49,073 nucleotides of DNA from Prevotellaceae bacterium UBA2738 (GCA_002353585.1 DEJW01000025.1:1-49073), one strand, 5' to 3'. Counted from the stretch's first letter, positions 1 to 8,013 are shown. A program made the numbers and translations. The notes: generated by a model not told the origin, from the sequence alone.

Positions 1-86
1 CAACCTATTTCAGTATAAGACACGATGTTCACCTTGTTCACCAAAAACATCAAGTTAACCTTGTTAACCTTGTTAACCAAAAACAT
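1..86 (-). CDS. possible N-terminal fragment of a gene leaving the left edge
   Basis: On the minus strand an open frame runs from about position 152 to the window edge. It has ATG codons at 86 and 50 and encodes several Val-Asn-Lys / Val-Asp-Lys triplets from 9-bp tandem repeats, then a short non-repetitive stretch. Repeats encoding Lys-Val-Ser triplets occur at the C-terminus of the probable DUF3987 gene at the right edge, so the same kind of accessory gene may start here. No upstream TAnnTTTG promoter is visible, and the frame may be only a by-product of the repeats. Too little is present to name a function. Confidence 0.22.
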   Translation of the reverse strand, partial: MFLVNKVNKVNLMFLVNKVNIVSYTEIG

Positions 87-117
87 CAAGTCAACCTTGT
101 CAACCTTGTCAACCTTT
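22..117. repeat. 9-bp tandem repeats (ttaaccttg / tcaaccttg)
   Basis: Units of nine bases, ttaaccttg and tcaaccttg, occur in two blocks (about 54-78 and 91-117), each preceded by the same linker aaaaacatcaag. A third, weaker block (ttcaccttg type) lies at 26-45. The first base triplet of the unit differs between blocks, so each block appears to have been homogenised separately. Similar 9-bp repeats with another sequence (tgatacttt) occur at 48621-48656. Confidence 0.8.
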
Positions 118-132
118 TTGCTCCTGGTGACT

Positions 133-156
133 GGCTTAAATGTTAAAAACTACCCT
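133..156 (+). repeat. 24-bp direct repeat, copy 1
   Basis: A 24-bp sequence beginning ggcttaaatg and ending actaccct is identical to 379-402. Copy 2 lies directly upstream of the -33 element of the lipoprotein gene promoter, so it may be a regulator site or the edge of a local duplication. No gene is seen between the copies; the interval holds the palindrome at 237-255 and the 21-bp array at 295-360. Confidence 0.85.
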
Positions 157-236
157 GCACAAAAGAGCGGAAGTGTGCAAAAACGGCTTTCTGAGAGAAA
201 AAAGTGACTTTTCTTGCAAAGGGCTGTGGTTCAGTG

Positions 237-255
237 GGTTACGTGATACGTAACC
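237..255. promoter_or_regulatory. perfect 8-bp inverted repeat (ggttacgt-gat-acgtaacc)
   Basis: Two perfect 8-bp arms are separated by 3 bp in an otherwise non-coding stretch. There is no T-run after it, so it does not look like a terminator. The form suits the binding site of a dimeric regulator, but the regulator and target gene are unknown. The nearest promoter reads rightward from 407-437. Confidence 0.45.
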
Positions 256-294
256 AAACTAAACGGGGAGGAAAACGGGGCAAAGATAAAAGCT

Positions 295-362
295 ATGCTT
301 TTAGCGCTAAATGTAATGCTTTTAGCGGTAGAAGTAATGCTTTTACACCCTAAAAGTAATGC
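295..362 (+). repeat. 21-bp-period array of atgcttttagcg-type units
   Basis: Four units start at 295, 316, 337 and 359 (spacing 21, 21, 22). Each opens with atgctttta or a variant (last: atgcctctg), and the preceding bases are usually agta or tgta. The region is non-coding and lies about 45 bp upstream of the first promoter. Related words (aaaagcatagctt, aaagcttttagcc) appear in the non-coding stretch 31950-32220. Confidence 0.7.
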
Positions 363-406
363 CTCTGCAGAGAGAATGGGCTTAAATGTTAAAAACTACC
401 CTAAAA

Positions 407-437
407 TTGCATAGGTCAAGGTAATTTATTACCTTTG
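407..437 (+). promoter_or_regulatory. Bacteroidetes-type promoter for the SBP-TPR-clpC operon
   Basis: TTG at 407-409 and TACCTTTG at 430-437 are separated by 20 bp, matching the -33/-7 consensus TTTG - 19 to 21 bp - TAnnTTTG. Transcription would start near 442-445, only a few bases before the ATG at 447, so the message would be nearly leaderless if that start is right. Confidence 0.7.
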
Positions 438-446
438 CATTAGTTT

Positions 447-1187
447 ATGAGATTAGTAGAATACATATTGGCGTGGGGAGTGCTGGTGATGAGTCTGGCG
501 GCTTGTTCTGGCAAGGATGGCAATGAGGCTGAGAAGGCCACTTCGGCTAAGGCTGTGAGAGTGGCTATAGTGGAGGTGGATGAGTGTCTGCCACTGGTGG
601 TGGCTGAGCACCTGGGACTGCTCGACTCTCTGCACGCTGACGTGAGACTGATAAGGAAGGGTTCGATAGCTGAATGCCGACAGGCTGTGGAGAGTGGCGA
701 GGCTGACGTTTGTGTGAATGACGAGGCGATAGACTTCAAGCTGGTAACATCGAAGAAGGCGAGAATCAAGCGCATCAGCCAGTTGAATGACAAGGTGATA
801 GCGGCTGACAAGGAGGGACACTCCTACGACCTGGCTCGCATGGCGGTGGACTCGCTGCTGAATGCCAAGCAGCCTGTGTTCATCATTCAGGTGGAGGACC
901 TGATGGTGCGACTGAAGATGCTGACGACGGGCAATGTGGATGCGGCGATGCTGCCTGAGCCTTATGCAACGATGGCAGTGAAGCAAGGAGGAGTGGAGCT
1001 TCCGCTCCTTAACGGGAACGGGAACGATAACGGGAACCAAGACAAGGGGCAACAAAGCCCACGGAGCTCGAAACTGGTTAAGGTTCCAGTTATCATTAAC
1101 GTAGCGAAGCTGAAGGAGCCGCTGAGGATAGCTCAGGACTCGATTAGAAGATTTGGCAAGGAAAATTACGAATGGATATGGAAGTGA
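447..1187 (+). CDS. substrate-binding lipoprotein, ABC-transporter type (orphan)
   Basis: A 246-residue protein with a short signal sequence and lipobox Leu-Ala-Ala-Cys around residues 17-20, so it is probably lipid-anchored. The body resembles the periplasmic binding protein type II fold of NMT1/TauA-like receptors (opening beta strand VRVAIVEVDE, later VNDEAIDFKL and AMLPEPYA). Ligand unknown. No permease or ATPase gene is adjacent, so it may serve a distant transporter or act otherwise. Residues about 189-198 are rich in Gly and Asn and are encoded by hexamer repeats (1011-1037) that look inserted into a loop. The stop overlaps the start of the next gene by 16 bases, indicating an operon. 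An alternative start at 489 would remove most of the signal sequence and is less likely. Confidence 0.75.
   Translation: MRLVEYILAWGVLVMSLAACSGKDGNEAEKATSAKAVRVAIVEVDECLPLVVAEHLGLLDSLHADVRLIRKGSIAECRQAVESGEADVCVNDEAIDFKLVTSKKARIKRISQLNDKVIAADKEGHSYDLARMAVDSLLNAKQPVFIIQVEDLMVRLKMLTTGNVDAAMLPEPYATMAVKQGGVELPLLNGNGNDNGNQDKGQQSPRSSKLVKVPVIINVAKLKEPLRIAQDSIRRFGKENYEWIWK
1011..1037 (+). repeat. in-frame hexamer repeats (aacggg/aacgat) inside the SBP gene
   Basis: Four hexamers in the order aacggg, aacggg, aacgat, aacggg, then aac. The same family occurs next to the rsmF start (23449-23475), inside tatD (26145-26159) and after the P5-like gene (48052-48079). The run encodes Asn-Gly repeats. Confidence 0.85.
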
Positions 1188-3262
1188 ATACGATATACCT
1201 GATAGAAAACGGACAGATAATAGAGGCGATAAACGCTCTGGCAGTGACTGCGGCGAAGTATCCTAACGAGAACTTTGCCGAGAGGTTAGAGATGCTGAGA
1301 ACGGAGTTTCAGATGCTGCGCGACTACTTTGTGAGGGGTGTGAACGACCCTAAGCGAGGCGAGATATTCAGGGGCATCAAGGGCAAGCTGAGCAATCTGG
1401 ATTATGACATACAGGTGTGTGAGCAGCTGAGGGAGATGCCATTAGTGAAGGCATGGATGCCTTACGTGAAGCAGATGGACTCATCGGTGGAGGCTCTGCT
1501 GGAGGCTAATGCTGAGTATGCTTTCTATGAGGTGATGGCATCATACCACTGGCGCAACGAGAACATAGAAGACTGGGTGAGCCACTTCACTGGCGACGTG
1601 AAACTGACCAGTCAGCACTACATACTGATAGGTGCACTGACGCTGAGCACCCTGCAGCATTTCTCGAAGCAGAAAGCACTGTGCTTAGCAAGGATATATA
1701 AGGGACTAAGTGACAAGATACAAGGTACAAAGGGACAAGGTGACGAAGGACAAATCTCGATGTACGAGGACATGAGGCAGAGAGCCTTTGTGGGATGTGT
1801 TCTGGCGCTGAGCATGGACAGAGATGCCGTGTATAACAAGAAGCGCGACGAGGTGCTGAAGGAACTGTTAGACAGCGACGAGGCGGTGAAGGCACTCATA
1901 GAGTTGCAGATACAACTGATAAAATGCACCCAGGCTGATGTGGATGCTACGAAGATAAACGAGACCATAATGCCTGAGATAATAAAGAACCAGCCCTTCA
2001 TAGTGACCCGAAACGGCATTGTGGAGAAGGACGAGGAGAACAGCGACGAAGACTCAGAGGAGAAGATTGAGGCTATGGAGCAGAACATCATGAAGGTGCA
2101 GAAGATGCAGAAGCAAGGCTCAGACATATTCTTCGGAGGATTCAAGCAGATGAAGCGCTACCCATTCTTTAACAAGGTGTCAAACTGGTTTGCACCATTC
2201 GACATCAACCACCCCGACCTGACTGCAGTGGCAGAGAAGCTGAAGGGCAGCAAATTCTTGGAGCGAGTGCTGGAGATGGGACCGTTCTGCAACTCAGACA
2301 AATACTCCTTCGTATTTGCCATGGCAGACGTGATAGGCGACTTCTCAGACAAGATGCGCGAACTGATGGAGGAAGGCGACCTGGGACCTATTGGAATGCA
2401 CAAGGACATAAGCGAGGTGCAGGAACCCACATACGTGAGGAGGCAGTATCTGCAAGACCTGTTCCGCTTCTTCTCCATACACCCTCTGGGCAAGGCACTC
2501 AACGACCCCTTCAAGGATGCAGAGGACTTTGAGGCATGGCTGATATCACTGAGTTATGTAGATACCCCACACATGATGGAGATGGGCAAATACATGATAA
2601 AGAAAAAGTACCTGCGCGCGTTGGAGGACCTGATAAACTGCTACCCCAACCAGGACGATGCCGAGTTGGACTACCTGTCAGGCGAGCTGCTGATGAACGA
2701 GGGCGTTTATGGCGAGGCGGTAGATTACTACAACTCATACCTGCAGGAGCACCCTAACCACCAGCCCAGCATGAGGGGAATGGCTAAGGCTTACTACTCA
2801 AGCGGCGACTATGGCAAGGCAGCATTCTATTACGACGCTCTGCGCACATTGCAGCCCGACCGCATATCGTATGCACTGAACTACTGCATGGCGATGGTGA
2901 AGGACGGCAGAGCCAGCGAGGTGCTCAACGAACTGTACAGGCTGAACTTTGAGAATCCTGACAACCACGCCGTGAGCAACACCCTTGGGTGGGCTCTGCT
3001 CTATGCCGAGAAGCCTGACAAGGCACTGGCAGTGTATGAGAAGATACCTGAGGAGGTGGTGACACACGACCTGTCGCTATACCTTAACTATGTGTATGCC
3101 TACTTTGTGACCAAATTCAGACTGCCAGACAAGAAGTTTGTCAGTGCCGATGGCACACCCAGCTGTCAGACTCTACTCGAGGAAATGCGTGCTGATGCGC
3201 CAATGTTAGGAATTTATGGCATAGGTAATGCCGAAATAACCATTATGGCACACTCTTTGTAA
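1172..3262 (+). CDS. tetratricopeptide-repeat protein
   Basis: A 696-residue protein without signal peptide or membrane segment, so probably cytoplasmic. The C-terminal third (about 500-640) shows helical TPR-like units (AVDYYNSYLQEHPNHQ, KAAFYYDALRTLQPD, KALAVYEKIPEEV). The centre has a very acidic stretch (about 285-310). The N-terminal 200 residues are helical and not recognised. It overlaps the preceding lipoprotein gene by 16 bases and precedes a ClpC-type unfoldase by 34 bases, so a role as scaffold or substrate adaptor for that unfoldase is possible but only inferred. Residues about 178-194 (Gly, Gln, Lys, Asp rich) come from the short repeats at 1704-1752 and look like an in-frame insertion. 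Confidence 0.75.
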   Translation: MDMEVNTIYLIENGQIIEAINALAVTAAKYPNENFAERLEMLRTEFQMLRDYFVRGVNDPKRGEIFRGIKGKLSNLDYDIQVCEQLREMPLVKAWMPYVKQMDSSVEALLEANAEYAFYEVMASYHWRNENIEDWVSHFTGDVKLTSQHYILIGALTLSTLQHFSKQKALCLARIYKGLSDKIQGTKGQGDEGQISMYEDMRQRAFVGCVLALSMDRDAVYNKKRDEVLKELLDSDEAVKALIELQIQLIKCTQADVDATKINETIMPEIIKNQPFIVTRNGIVEKDEENSDEDSEEKIEAMEQNIMKVQKMQKQGSDIFFGGFKQMKRYPFFNKVSNWFAPFDINHPDLTAVAEKLKGSKFLERVLEMGPFCNSDKYSFVFAMADVIGDFSDKMRELMEEGDLGPIGMHKDISEVQEPTYVRRQYLQDLFRFFSIHPLGKALNDPFKDAEDFEAWLISLSYVDTPHMMEMGKYMIKKKYLRALEDLINCYPNQDDAELDYLSGELLMNEGVYGEAVDYYNSYLQEHPNHQPSMRGMAKAYYSSGDYGKAAFYYDALRTLQPDRISYALNYCMAMVKDGRASEVLNELYRLNFENPDNHAVSNTLGWALLYAEKPDKALAVYEKIPEEVVTHDLSLYLNYVYAYFVTKFRLPDKKFVSADGTPSCQTLLEEMRADAPMLGIYGIGNAEITIMAHSL
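1704..1752 (+). repeat. in-frame heptamer/octamer repeats, family B (gtgac/gtac-aag)
   Basis: Units such as gactaag, tgacaag, atacaag, gtacaaa and gggacaag run in tandem inside the TPR gene without breaking the frame. Other copies of this family are at 26478-26515, 44641-44671 and 48024-48051. All four read in the same direction relative to the surrounding genes. Confidence 0.8.
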
Positions 3263-3268
3263 ATGCAC

Positions 3269-3296
3269 AATTCATAGTTCACAATTCACAGTTAGA
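3269..3296 (+). repeat. heptamer repeats, family A (aattcat/agttcac)
   Basis: Four heptamers (aattcat, agttcac, aattcac, agttaga) fill the gap between the TPR gene and the ATG of the Clp gene, which begins at the next base. Other family A runs: 23551-23578, 30694-30749 and 35031-35065. Confidence 0.85.
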
Positions 3297-5384
3297 ATGA
3301 TAAAAGAATATATGCACATAAAGGCAATAAACCTCTCAGATGATGAGGAGGAATATGAGGACACCATAGACGAGGAGCCTCAGGACACTGCCACCCAACA
3401 GGAGAAGGCTGAGGGTAGCAAGCAGAGCGCCAAGACACCTACGATAAACCGTTTCTCAATAGACCTCACCAAGGCGGCTGAGGAAGGCAAACTGGACCCT
3501 GTAGTGGGCAGAGAGAAAGAGATACAGCGACTGCAGGAGATACTGTGCCGACGCAAAAAGAACAACCCTATACTGATAGGCGAGCCTGGCGTGGGCAAGA
3601 GTGCCATAGTGGAAGGACTGGCACAGATGATAGCCGACAAGAAGGTGTCACCAATACTGCACAACAAGCGACTGGTGGGACTGGACATGGCTGGCATGGT
3701 GGCAGGCACCAAGTACAGAGGACAGTTTGAGGAACGCATCAAGAACCTGATAAAGGAACTGGAGGCGAACCCTGACATTATTATATTTATAGACGAGATA
3801 CACACCATAATAGGTGCAGGCGGAGCAAGCGGTTCGATGGATGCTGCCAACATGCTGAAGCCAGCACTGGCAAGGGGTGTGATACAGTGCATAGGTGCCA
3901 CAACGCTCGACGAATATCGCAAGTCGATAGAGAAAGACGGAGCCCTGGAGCGCCGTTTCCAGAAGATAATAGTGGAGCCATCGACCACTGACGAGACGAT
4001 GCAGATACTCTCAAACATAAAAGAGAGGTATGAGCAGCATCATCACGTGAACTATTCAGAGGATGCACTGCATGCATGTGTCAAACTGACACAACGCTAC
4101 ATCACTGACCGTGCCTTCCCTGACAAGGCCATCGACGCCCTGGACGAGGTGGGAGCACGCATTCACCTGCACCATGCCGACATACCTGTTGACATAACGT
4201 CGCTGGAAGACCAGATAAAGGAGATGAAGGACAAGAAGCTGCAGGCTGTGCAGAACCAGAACTTCGAACTGGCAGCAAGTTTTCGCGACCAGCAGCAGAA
4301 GCTGGAAGACCAGTTGGCTGAGCACACTCGCCGCTGGGCAGAAGGCAGCGCTGGCGACAGAGAGAATGTGACAGCTGACGATGTGGCTGACGTTGTGGCT
4401 ATGATGACTGGCATACCTGTGCAGAGAGTGGCAGAATCAGAAGGCGAAAGGCTGAGGAACATGGCTGGCAGACTGAAGAAGGAAGTGATAGCCCAGGACA
4501 AGGCGATAGAGAAAATGGTGAAGGCAATACAGCGCAACCGTGTGGGACTGCATGACCCTAACCACCCTATCGGCGTGTTTATGTTCTTAGGTCCTACAGG
4601 TGTGGGTAAGACCCACCTTGCCAAGAAACTGGCAGAGGAGATGTTTGGCTCAGACGACGCCCTGATACGTATAGACATGAGCGAATATGCCGAGGCATTC
4701 AACACCTCACGACTCGTAGGTGCCCCTCCAGGATATGTGGGCTACGAGGAAGGCGGACAGCTGACTGAGAGAGTGAGAAGGAAGCCCTACTCTATCGTGT
4801 TGCTCGACGAGATAGAAAAGGCAAACAGCAACGTTTTCAATATGCTGCTGCAAGTGCTGGACGAAGGCAGACTGACTGACGGAAACGGCAGACTGGTGGA
4901 CTTCCGCAACACCATTATAATAATGACCAGTAATGCTGGTACCAGACAGCTGAAGGAGTTTGCACATGGTGTAGGCTTTAACGCTGCTGGCAACGGAATG
5001 GCTAACGGCATAGTGAACGAGAAGGACAAGGAATATGCCCGCTCTATAATACAGAAGAGCCTGTCAAAGCAGTTTGCCCCAGAATTCCTGAACCGTCTGG
5101 ACGAGATAATAATGTTTGACCAACTGGATCTCGATGCCATCAAGCAGATAATCGAAATAGAGCTGAAGGGCCTCTACCACAGAGTGGAAGACATGGGTTA
5201 CAAGCTGACCATCACCCCAGAGGTGAAGGAACAGGTGGCAAAGAAGGGTTACGACATACAGTTTGGTGCCCGTCCGCTGAAGCGTGCCATACAGACATAC
5301 ATAGAGGATGCCGTATGTGAGCGCATACTCGCCGAGAATGTCAAGACTGGCGAGGAAATAGTGGTGGATAAGATAGAGGAATAA
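3297..5384 (+). CDS. clpC: ClpC-type AAA+ unfoldase lacking the Clp N-domain
   Basis: A 695-residue Hsp100 ATPase. D1 has Walker A GEPGVGKS at 95-102 and D2 has GPTGVGKT near 432-439 with Walker B IVLLDEIEKA. Between them lies a short UVR-like coiled segment (about 313-340), which points to ClpC rather than ClpB. A Val-Gly-Phe tripeptide at about 559-561 is in the place of the ClpP-docking loop, so partnership with ClpP is likely. Usual ClpC proteins of about 840 residues start with a double Clp-N repeat. Here the first 40 residues are an acidic linker and no N-domain is encoded upstream, because the ATG directly follows heptamer repeats. Substrate choice may therefore depend on another adaptor, perhaps the preceding TPR protein (inference). 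A shared operon terminator follows at 5411-5441. Confidence 0.88.
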   Translation: MIKEYMHIKAINLSDDEEEYEDTIDEEPQDTATQQEKAEGSKQSAKTPTINRFSIDLTKAAEEGKLDPVVGREKEIQRLQEILCRRKKNNPILIGEPGVGKSAIVEGLAQMIADKKVSPILHNKRLVGLDMAGMVAGTKYRGQFEERIKNLIKELEANPDIIIFIDEIHTIIGAGGASGSMDAANMLKPALARGVIQCIGATTLDEYRKSIEKDGALERRFQKIIVEPSTTDETMQILSNIKERYEQHHHVNYSEDALHACVKLTQRYITDRAFPDKAIDALDEVGARIHLHHADIPVDITSLEDQIKEMKDKKLQAVQNQNFELAASFRDQQQKLEDQLAEHTRRWAEGSAGDRENVTADDVADVVAMMTGIPVQRVAESEGERLRNMAGRLKKEVIAQDKAIEKMVKAIQRNRVGLHDPNHPIGVFMFLGPTGVGKTHLAKKLAEEMFGSDDALIRIDMSEYAEAFNTSRLVGAPPGYVGYEEGGQLTERVRRKPYSIVLLDEIEKANSNVFNMLLQVLDEGRLTDGNGRLVDFRNTIIIMTSNAGTRQLKEFAHGVGFNAAGNGMANGIVNEKDKEYARSIIQKSLSKQFAPEFLNRLDEIIMFDQLDLDAIKQIIEIELKGLYHRVEDMGYKLTITPEVKEQVAKKGYDIQFGARPLKRAIQTYIEDAVCERILAENVKTGEEIVVDKIEE

Positions 5385-5410
5385 GAAACTTACAAAGTTA
5401 TAATAAAGAA

Positions 5411-5441
5411 CAGAGGGGTGGCCAAAGCGGTCACTCCTCTG
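5411..5441. terminator. bidirectional terminator between clpC and the lysozyme gene
   Basis: A 13-bp stem with two G-U pairs (arms 5411-5423 and 5429-5441, loop aaagc) is followed by cttttat on the plus strand. The genes converge here. The right arm contains the last codons and stop of the lysozyme gene, so the hairpin overlaps coding sequence. Confidence 0.75.
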
Positions 5442-6243
5442 CTTTTATGCACAGCTGCTTGAGGTCGTAATAAGAGCCATTATAGATGTTGAAGTCAACA
5501 TAGCCCTTGATGCCATCGAGTTTGCCAGCATCGGTATGTTGCCAGAACTTCCACTCGCCCTTATACTCCATCTTTGAAACGTAATAGTGGGCTATCCAAT
5601 AGGGATAGTCATCAAAACGCTGGTCAGAGAGGTATTTCTCCTTAAACTTATGATAGGTATAGAGGATGGGTTTGACATGATAACGGTCTTCAACAGTGTG
5701 AAGCCATGTGAGCACATCCTTCTGAAAATCTTCTATGCTCTGGTCATCAGGCTTATGCTCCACATCAAGAATAGGTGGCAGGTCGCCCTCCTCCAGTTTT
5801 ACCTTATCGAGAAAATGCTGAGCCTGTTCGCGAGCAGACGACTTGGTGCTATAGAAATGATATGCACCGCGAATAAAACCGTATTCGCGAGCCTGATAGA
5901 AATTATCCTCAAAAGTCTCGTCAATCATGGTGGAACCCTCAGTAGCCTTGACAATGACAAAGCGCACAGGGGTCTTGTTGATCATAGCATTACGCAGAGC
6001 CTCCCAGTCGATGGTGCCCTGATAATGAGAAATGTCGATGCCCTGGATTTCATAACCAGAAGGATAGGTGGCATCGCCATAAAGGGCTCGCCAGCGAAAA
6101 CCAGTAGGTCCGACAAAGAAATAATAGAACACAGCAGAATAAGCAGCAAGTACCAAAAGAACTCCCACACACCATTTGGCAGAAGGAAACTTCAGATGCA
6201 ATGATGAGTGGGAGGATGTGATATGTCGTTTGTGCTTATTCAA
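5431..6243 (-). CDS. GH25 family lysozyme (muramidase)
   Basis: A 270-residue protein with one N-terminal membrane segment (about 25-45) after a basic cytoplasmic stretch, so an anchored or exported enzyme. The rest is a glycoside hydrolase family 25 domain: GIDISHYQG with Asp70, and ILDVEH with Asp160 and Glu162, the expected acidic catalytic residues. It should hydrolyse the MurNAc-GlcNAc bond of peptidoglycan. In Bacteroidales such enzymes serve cell-wall turnover; phage origin is unlikely, as the neighbours are housekeeping genes. It lies 24 bases downstream of the DUF3127 gene and is probably co-transcribed with it. Confidence 0.9.
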   Translation of the reverse strand: MNKHKRHITSSHSSLHLKFPSAKWCVGVLLVLAAYSAVFYYFFVGPTGFRWRALYGDATYPSGYEIQGIDISHYQGTIDWEALRNAMINKTPVRFVIVKATEGSTMIDETFEDNFYQAREYGFIRGAYHFYSTKSSAREQAQHFLDKVKLEEGDLPPILDVEHKPDDQSIEDFQKDVLTWLHTVEDRYHVKPILYTYHKFKEKYLSDQRFDDYPYWIAHYYVSKMEYKGEWKFWQHTDAGKLDGIKGYVDFNIYNGSYYDLKQLCIKAEE

Positions 6244-6267
6244 AAGGAGAAACGAATGTGGGTGGGA

Positions 6268-6669
6268 TTAGAATGGCAGGTTGTCTGGACTATCAGCAAC
6301 CTCTTCCTCAGCAGGAGCAGCAACGGGAGCAGCACCCACAGCCTGAGGAGCAGAAACAGGCACAGCATCAGAAGCCTGAGCAGCCACTGGCTGAGTAGCA
6401 TCCACCTGACGAACGTCGAAGGCACGGATAGAGTTGAACCAGCGGCCATTATACTCATGGGCATCAATATCGAAAGCCACGAGCACTGTCTGTCCGACCT
6501 GAATATTAAAACGCTGCAAACGCTCTGCGCCAAAGACGTCGAATACCATCTTGCGAGGGTACTGAGCATCAAGAGTTTCGAGCACAAACTCCTGCACTTT
6601 CCATTCACCACGAGCACTTACTCCAGAACGCTCTGGCAGGGCAGCAATTATCTTTCCTTGTAATTCCAT
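6268..6669 (-). CDS. DUF3127 domain protein
   Basis: A 133-residue cytoplasmic protein with a DUF3127 core of about 90 residues (MELQGKIIAALPE at the start, then KMVFDVFGAERLQRF and ALVAFDIDAHEYNGRWFNSI-like segments). The family is predicted to be a small OB-like fold and is common in Bacteroidetes; its biochemical role is not established. The tail (about 95-133) is low-complexity Ala/Pro/Val/Glu and ends DNLPF, resembling the acidic tails of single-strand DNA-binding proteins, which suggests binding of partner proteins (inference). It heads a two-gene unit with the lysozyme and diverges from dnaN. Confidence 0.8.
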   Translation of the reverse strand: MELQGKIIAALPERSGVSARGEWKVQEFVLETLDAQYPRKMVFDVFGAERLQRFNIQVGQTVLVAFDIDAHEYNGRWFNSIRAFDVRQVDATQPVAAQASDAVPVSAPQAVGAAPVAAPAEEEVADSPDNLPF

Positions 6670-6755
6670 GTTATGTTAAGATTTTGTTATAGTTTGAAAA
6701 TTGTTTTGCGAAATTACAAAAAATGTGTCAAATCGAGAAATTTTTTCATTGTTTT

Positions 6756-6787
6756 TTTGTCTGTGTTAGTTTTTTTTTATATTTTTG
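6756..6787 (+). promoter_or_regulatory. promoter of the dnaN operon
   Basis: TTTG at 6756-6759 and TATTTTTG at 6780-6787 are separated by 20 bp, an excellent Bacteroidetes -33/-7 pair. The start would lie near 6794, leaving a leader of about 40 bases before the dnaN ATG. Confidence 0.8.
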
Positions 6788-6835
6788 CATTTGAAAAATT
6801 CATACAACCATTAATACATTACTAATCAAACAAAA

Positions 6836-7963
6836 ATGACCTTTACACTATCTTCTTCAGTACTAAGCAGCAAGCTGGGAATACTTGCAAAAGTGATTAA
6901 TTCAAAGAATTCCCTCTCAATACTTGACAGCTTCCTTTTCAGTGTGGATGGTGAGACACTCACCGTGACTGCCAGCGATAATAATAATATGATGAAATGT
7001 TTTATTCCGCTGACTAACGCATCAGGACAGGGAGCATTCTGCGTATCAAACAAACTGATACTCAATGCCGTGAAAGAACTGGCTGAGCAACCGCTGACCT
7101 TTGAGGTGGACGACAACAGCAACGGCATCAAGATTGTGTATCAGAACGGCTCCTACTCTATCATGGGACAGAGTGCTGACGAATATCCTAACATGCAACA
7201 GATAAACGATGGATATACTGAGACACAGATATCAGCATCGGCTCTTGCCAACAACATCCAGCGCACCCTCTTTGCTACAGCAAATGACGAACTGCGCATG
7301 GTGATGAACGGCATATACTTTGACCTGAAAGAGGACTGTCTGAACCTGGTGGCAAGTGACGGCCATAAGATGGTGAGAAACATGCTCTTTGAGTGTAAGG
7401 CAAGTGTGCCAGCATCATTCATCCTGCCTAAGAAACCAGCTGGACTGCTGAGGAGCGTGCTGAGCACTGATGACGAGACACCAGTAACCATTAAGTTCAA
7501 TAATAACAACGCTGAGATAACATTCCCTGACGGACTGCTGTCATGCCGACTGATAGAGGGTCGCTACCCTAACTATGCATCAGTGATTCCTACTGACAAC
7601 CCTAACATAGTGACTGTGGACAGGAAGGCACTCATCAGCGCACTGCGCAGAGTATTGCCTTTTGCAAGCGAGAGCACACAGCTGATAAAGCTGCGTTTAG
7701 AGATGAACAGCCTGCAACTGAATGCTGAGGACATCGACTTCGCTACCAGCGCCTATGAGGACGTGATTTGCGAATATGGCGGTGTGCCAATGAGCATTGG
7801 TTTCAAGGGTTCGGCACTGACTGAGATACTCAACAACCTGTCGAGCGACGATGTGGTGATAGAACTGGCAGATCCAAGCAGAGCTGGAGTGATTCGTCCG
7901 TCAGAGCAGCCTGAGAACGAGGATGTGCTGATGCTTATCATGCCAATGTTGCTGAATGACTGA
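6836..7963 (+). CDS. dnaN: DNA polymerase III subunit beta (sliding clamp)
   Basis: A 375-residue protein, the usual length for a beta clamp, with the three-domain pattern. Recognisable segments are the N-terminal LGILAKVINSKNSLSILDSF, central NGIYFDL and ASDGHKMV, and the C-terminal VLMLIMPM that closes domain III. As a dimer it encircles DNA and holds polymerase, ligase and mismatch-repair proteins. It is the first gene of a plus-strand operon for DNA maintenance and is not beside dnaA here, a common arrangement in Bacteroidales. Heptamer-like repeats (7970-7997) separate it from the exonuclease gene. Confidence 0.96.
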   Translation: MTFTLSSSVLSSKLGILAKVINSKNSLSILDSFLFSVDGETLTVTASDNNNMMKCFIPLTNASGQGAFCVSNKLILNAVKELAEQPLTFEVDDNSNGIKIVYQNGSYSIMGQSADEYPNMQQINDGYTETQISASALANNIQRTLFATANDELRMVMNGIYFDLKEDCLNLVASDGHKMVRNMLFECKASVPASFILPKKPAGLLRSVLSTDDETPVTIKFNNNNAEITFPDGLLSCRLIEGRYPNYASVIPTDNPNIVTVDRKALISALRRVLPFASESTQLIKLRLEMNSLQLNAEDIDFATSAYEDVICEYGGVPMSIGFKGSALTEILNNLSSDDVVIELADPSRAGVIRPSEQPENEDVLMLIMPMLLND

Positions 7964-7969
7964 TTATAA

Positions 7970-7997
7970 AGGTTAGAGGTTAAGCTTAGGGGTTAAA
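7970..7997 (+). repeat. heptamer repeats (aggttag/aggttaa)
   Basis: Degenerate heptamers aggttag, aggttaa, gcttagg and ggttaaa occupy the dnaN-exonuclease junction. Related words occur at 22146-22156 and 29191-29220. Confidence 0.6.
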
Positions 7998-8013
7998 GTT
8001 TTAATATATAAAG

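Noticed and set aside
25..207. 60-codon plus-strand ORF at the left edge
   Set aside because: Consists largely of the 9-bp repeats read in another frame, with no promoter and low-complexity Thr/Leu composition.
453..1055. 200-codon minus-strand ORF over the lipoprotein gene
   Set aside because: Shadow of a real gene with His/Leu/Arg-biased composition; the plus frame has signal peptide, lipobox and promoter.
5431..6243. GH25 lysozyme as a prophage endolysin
   Set aside because: It has a membrane anchor and lies among housekeeping genes, with no phage genes nearby.
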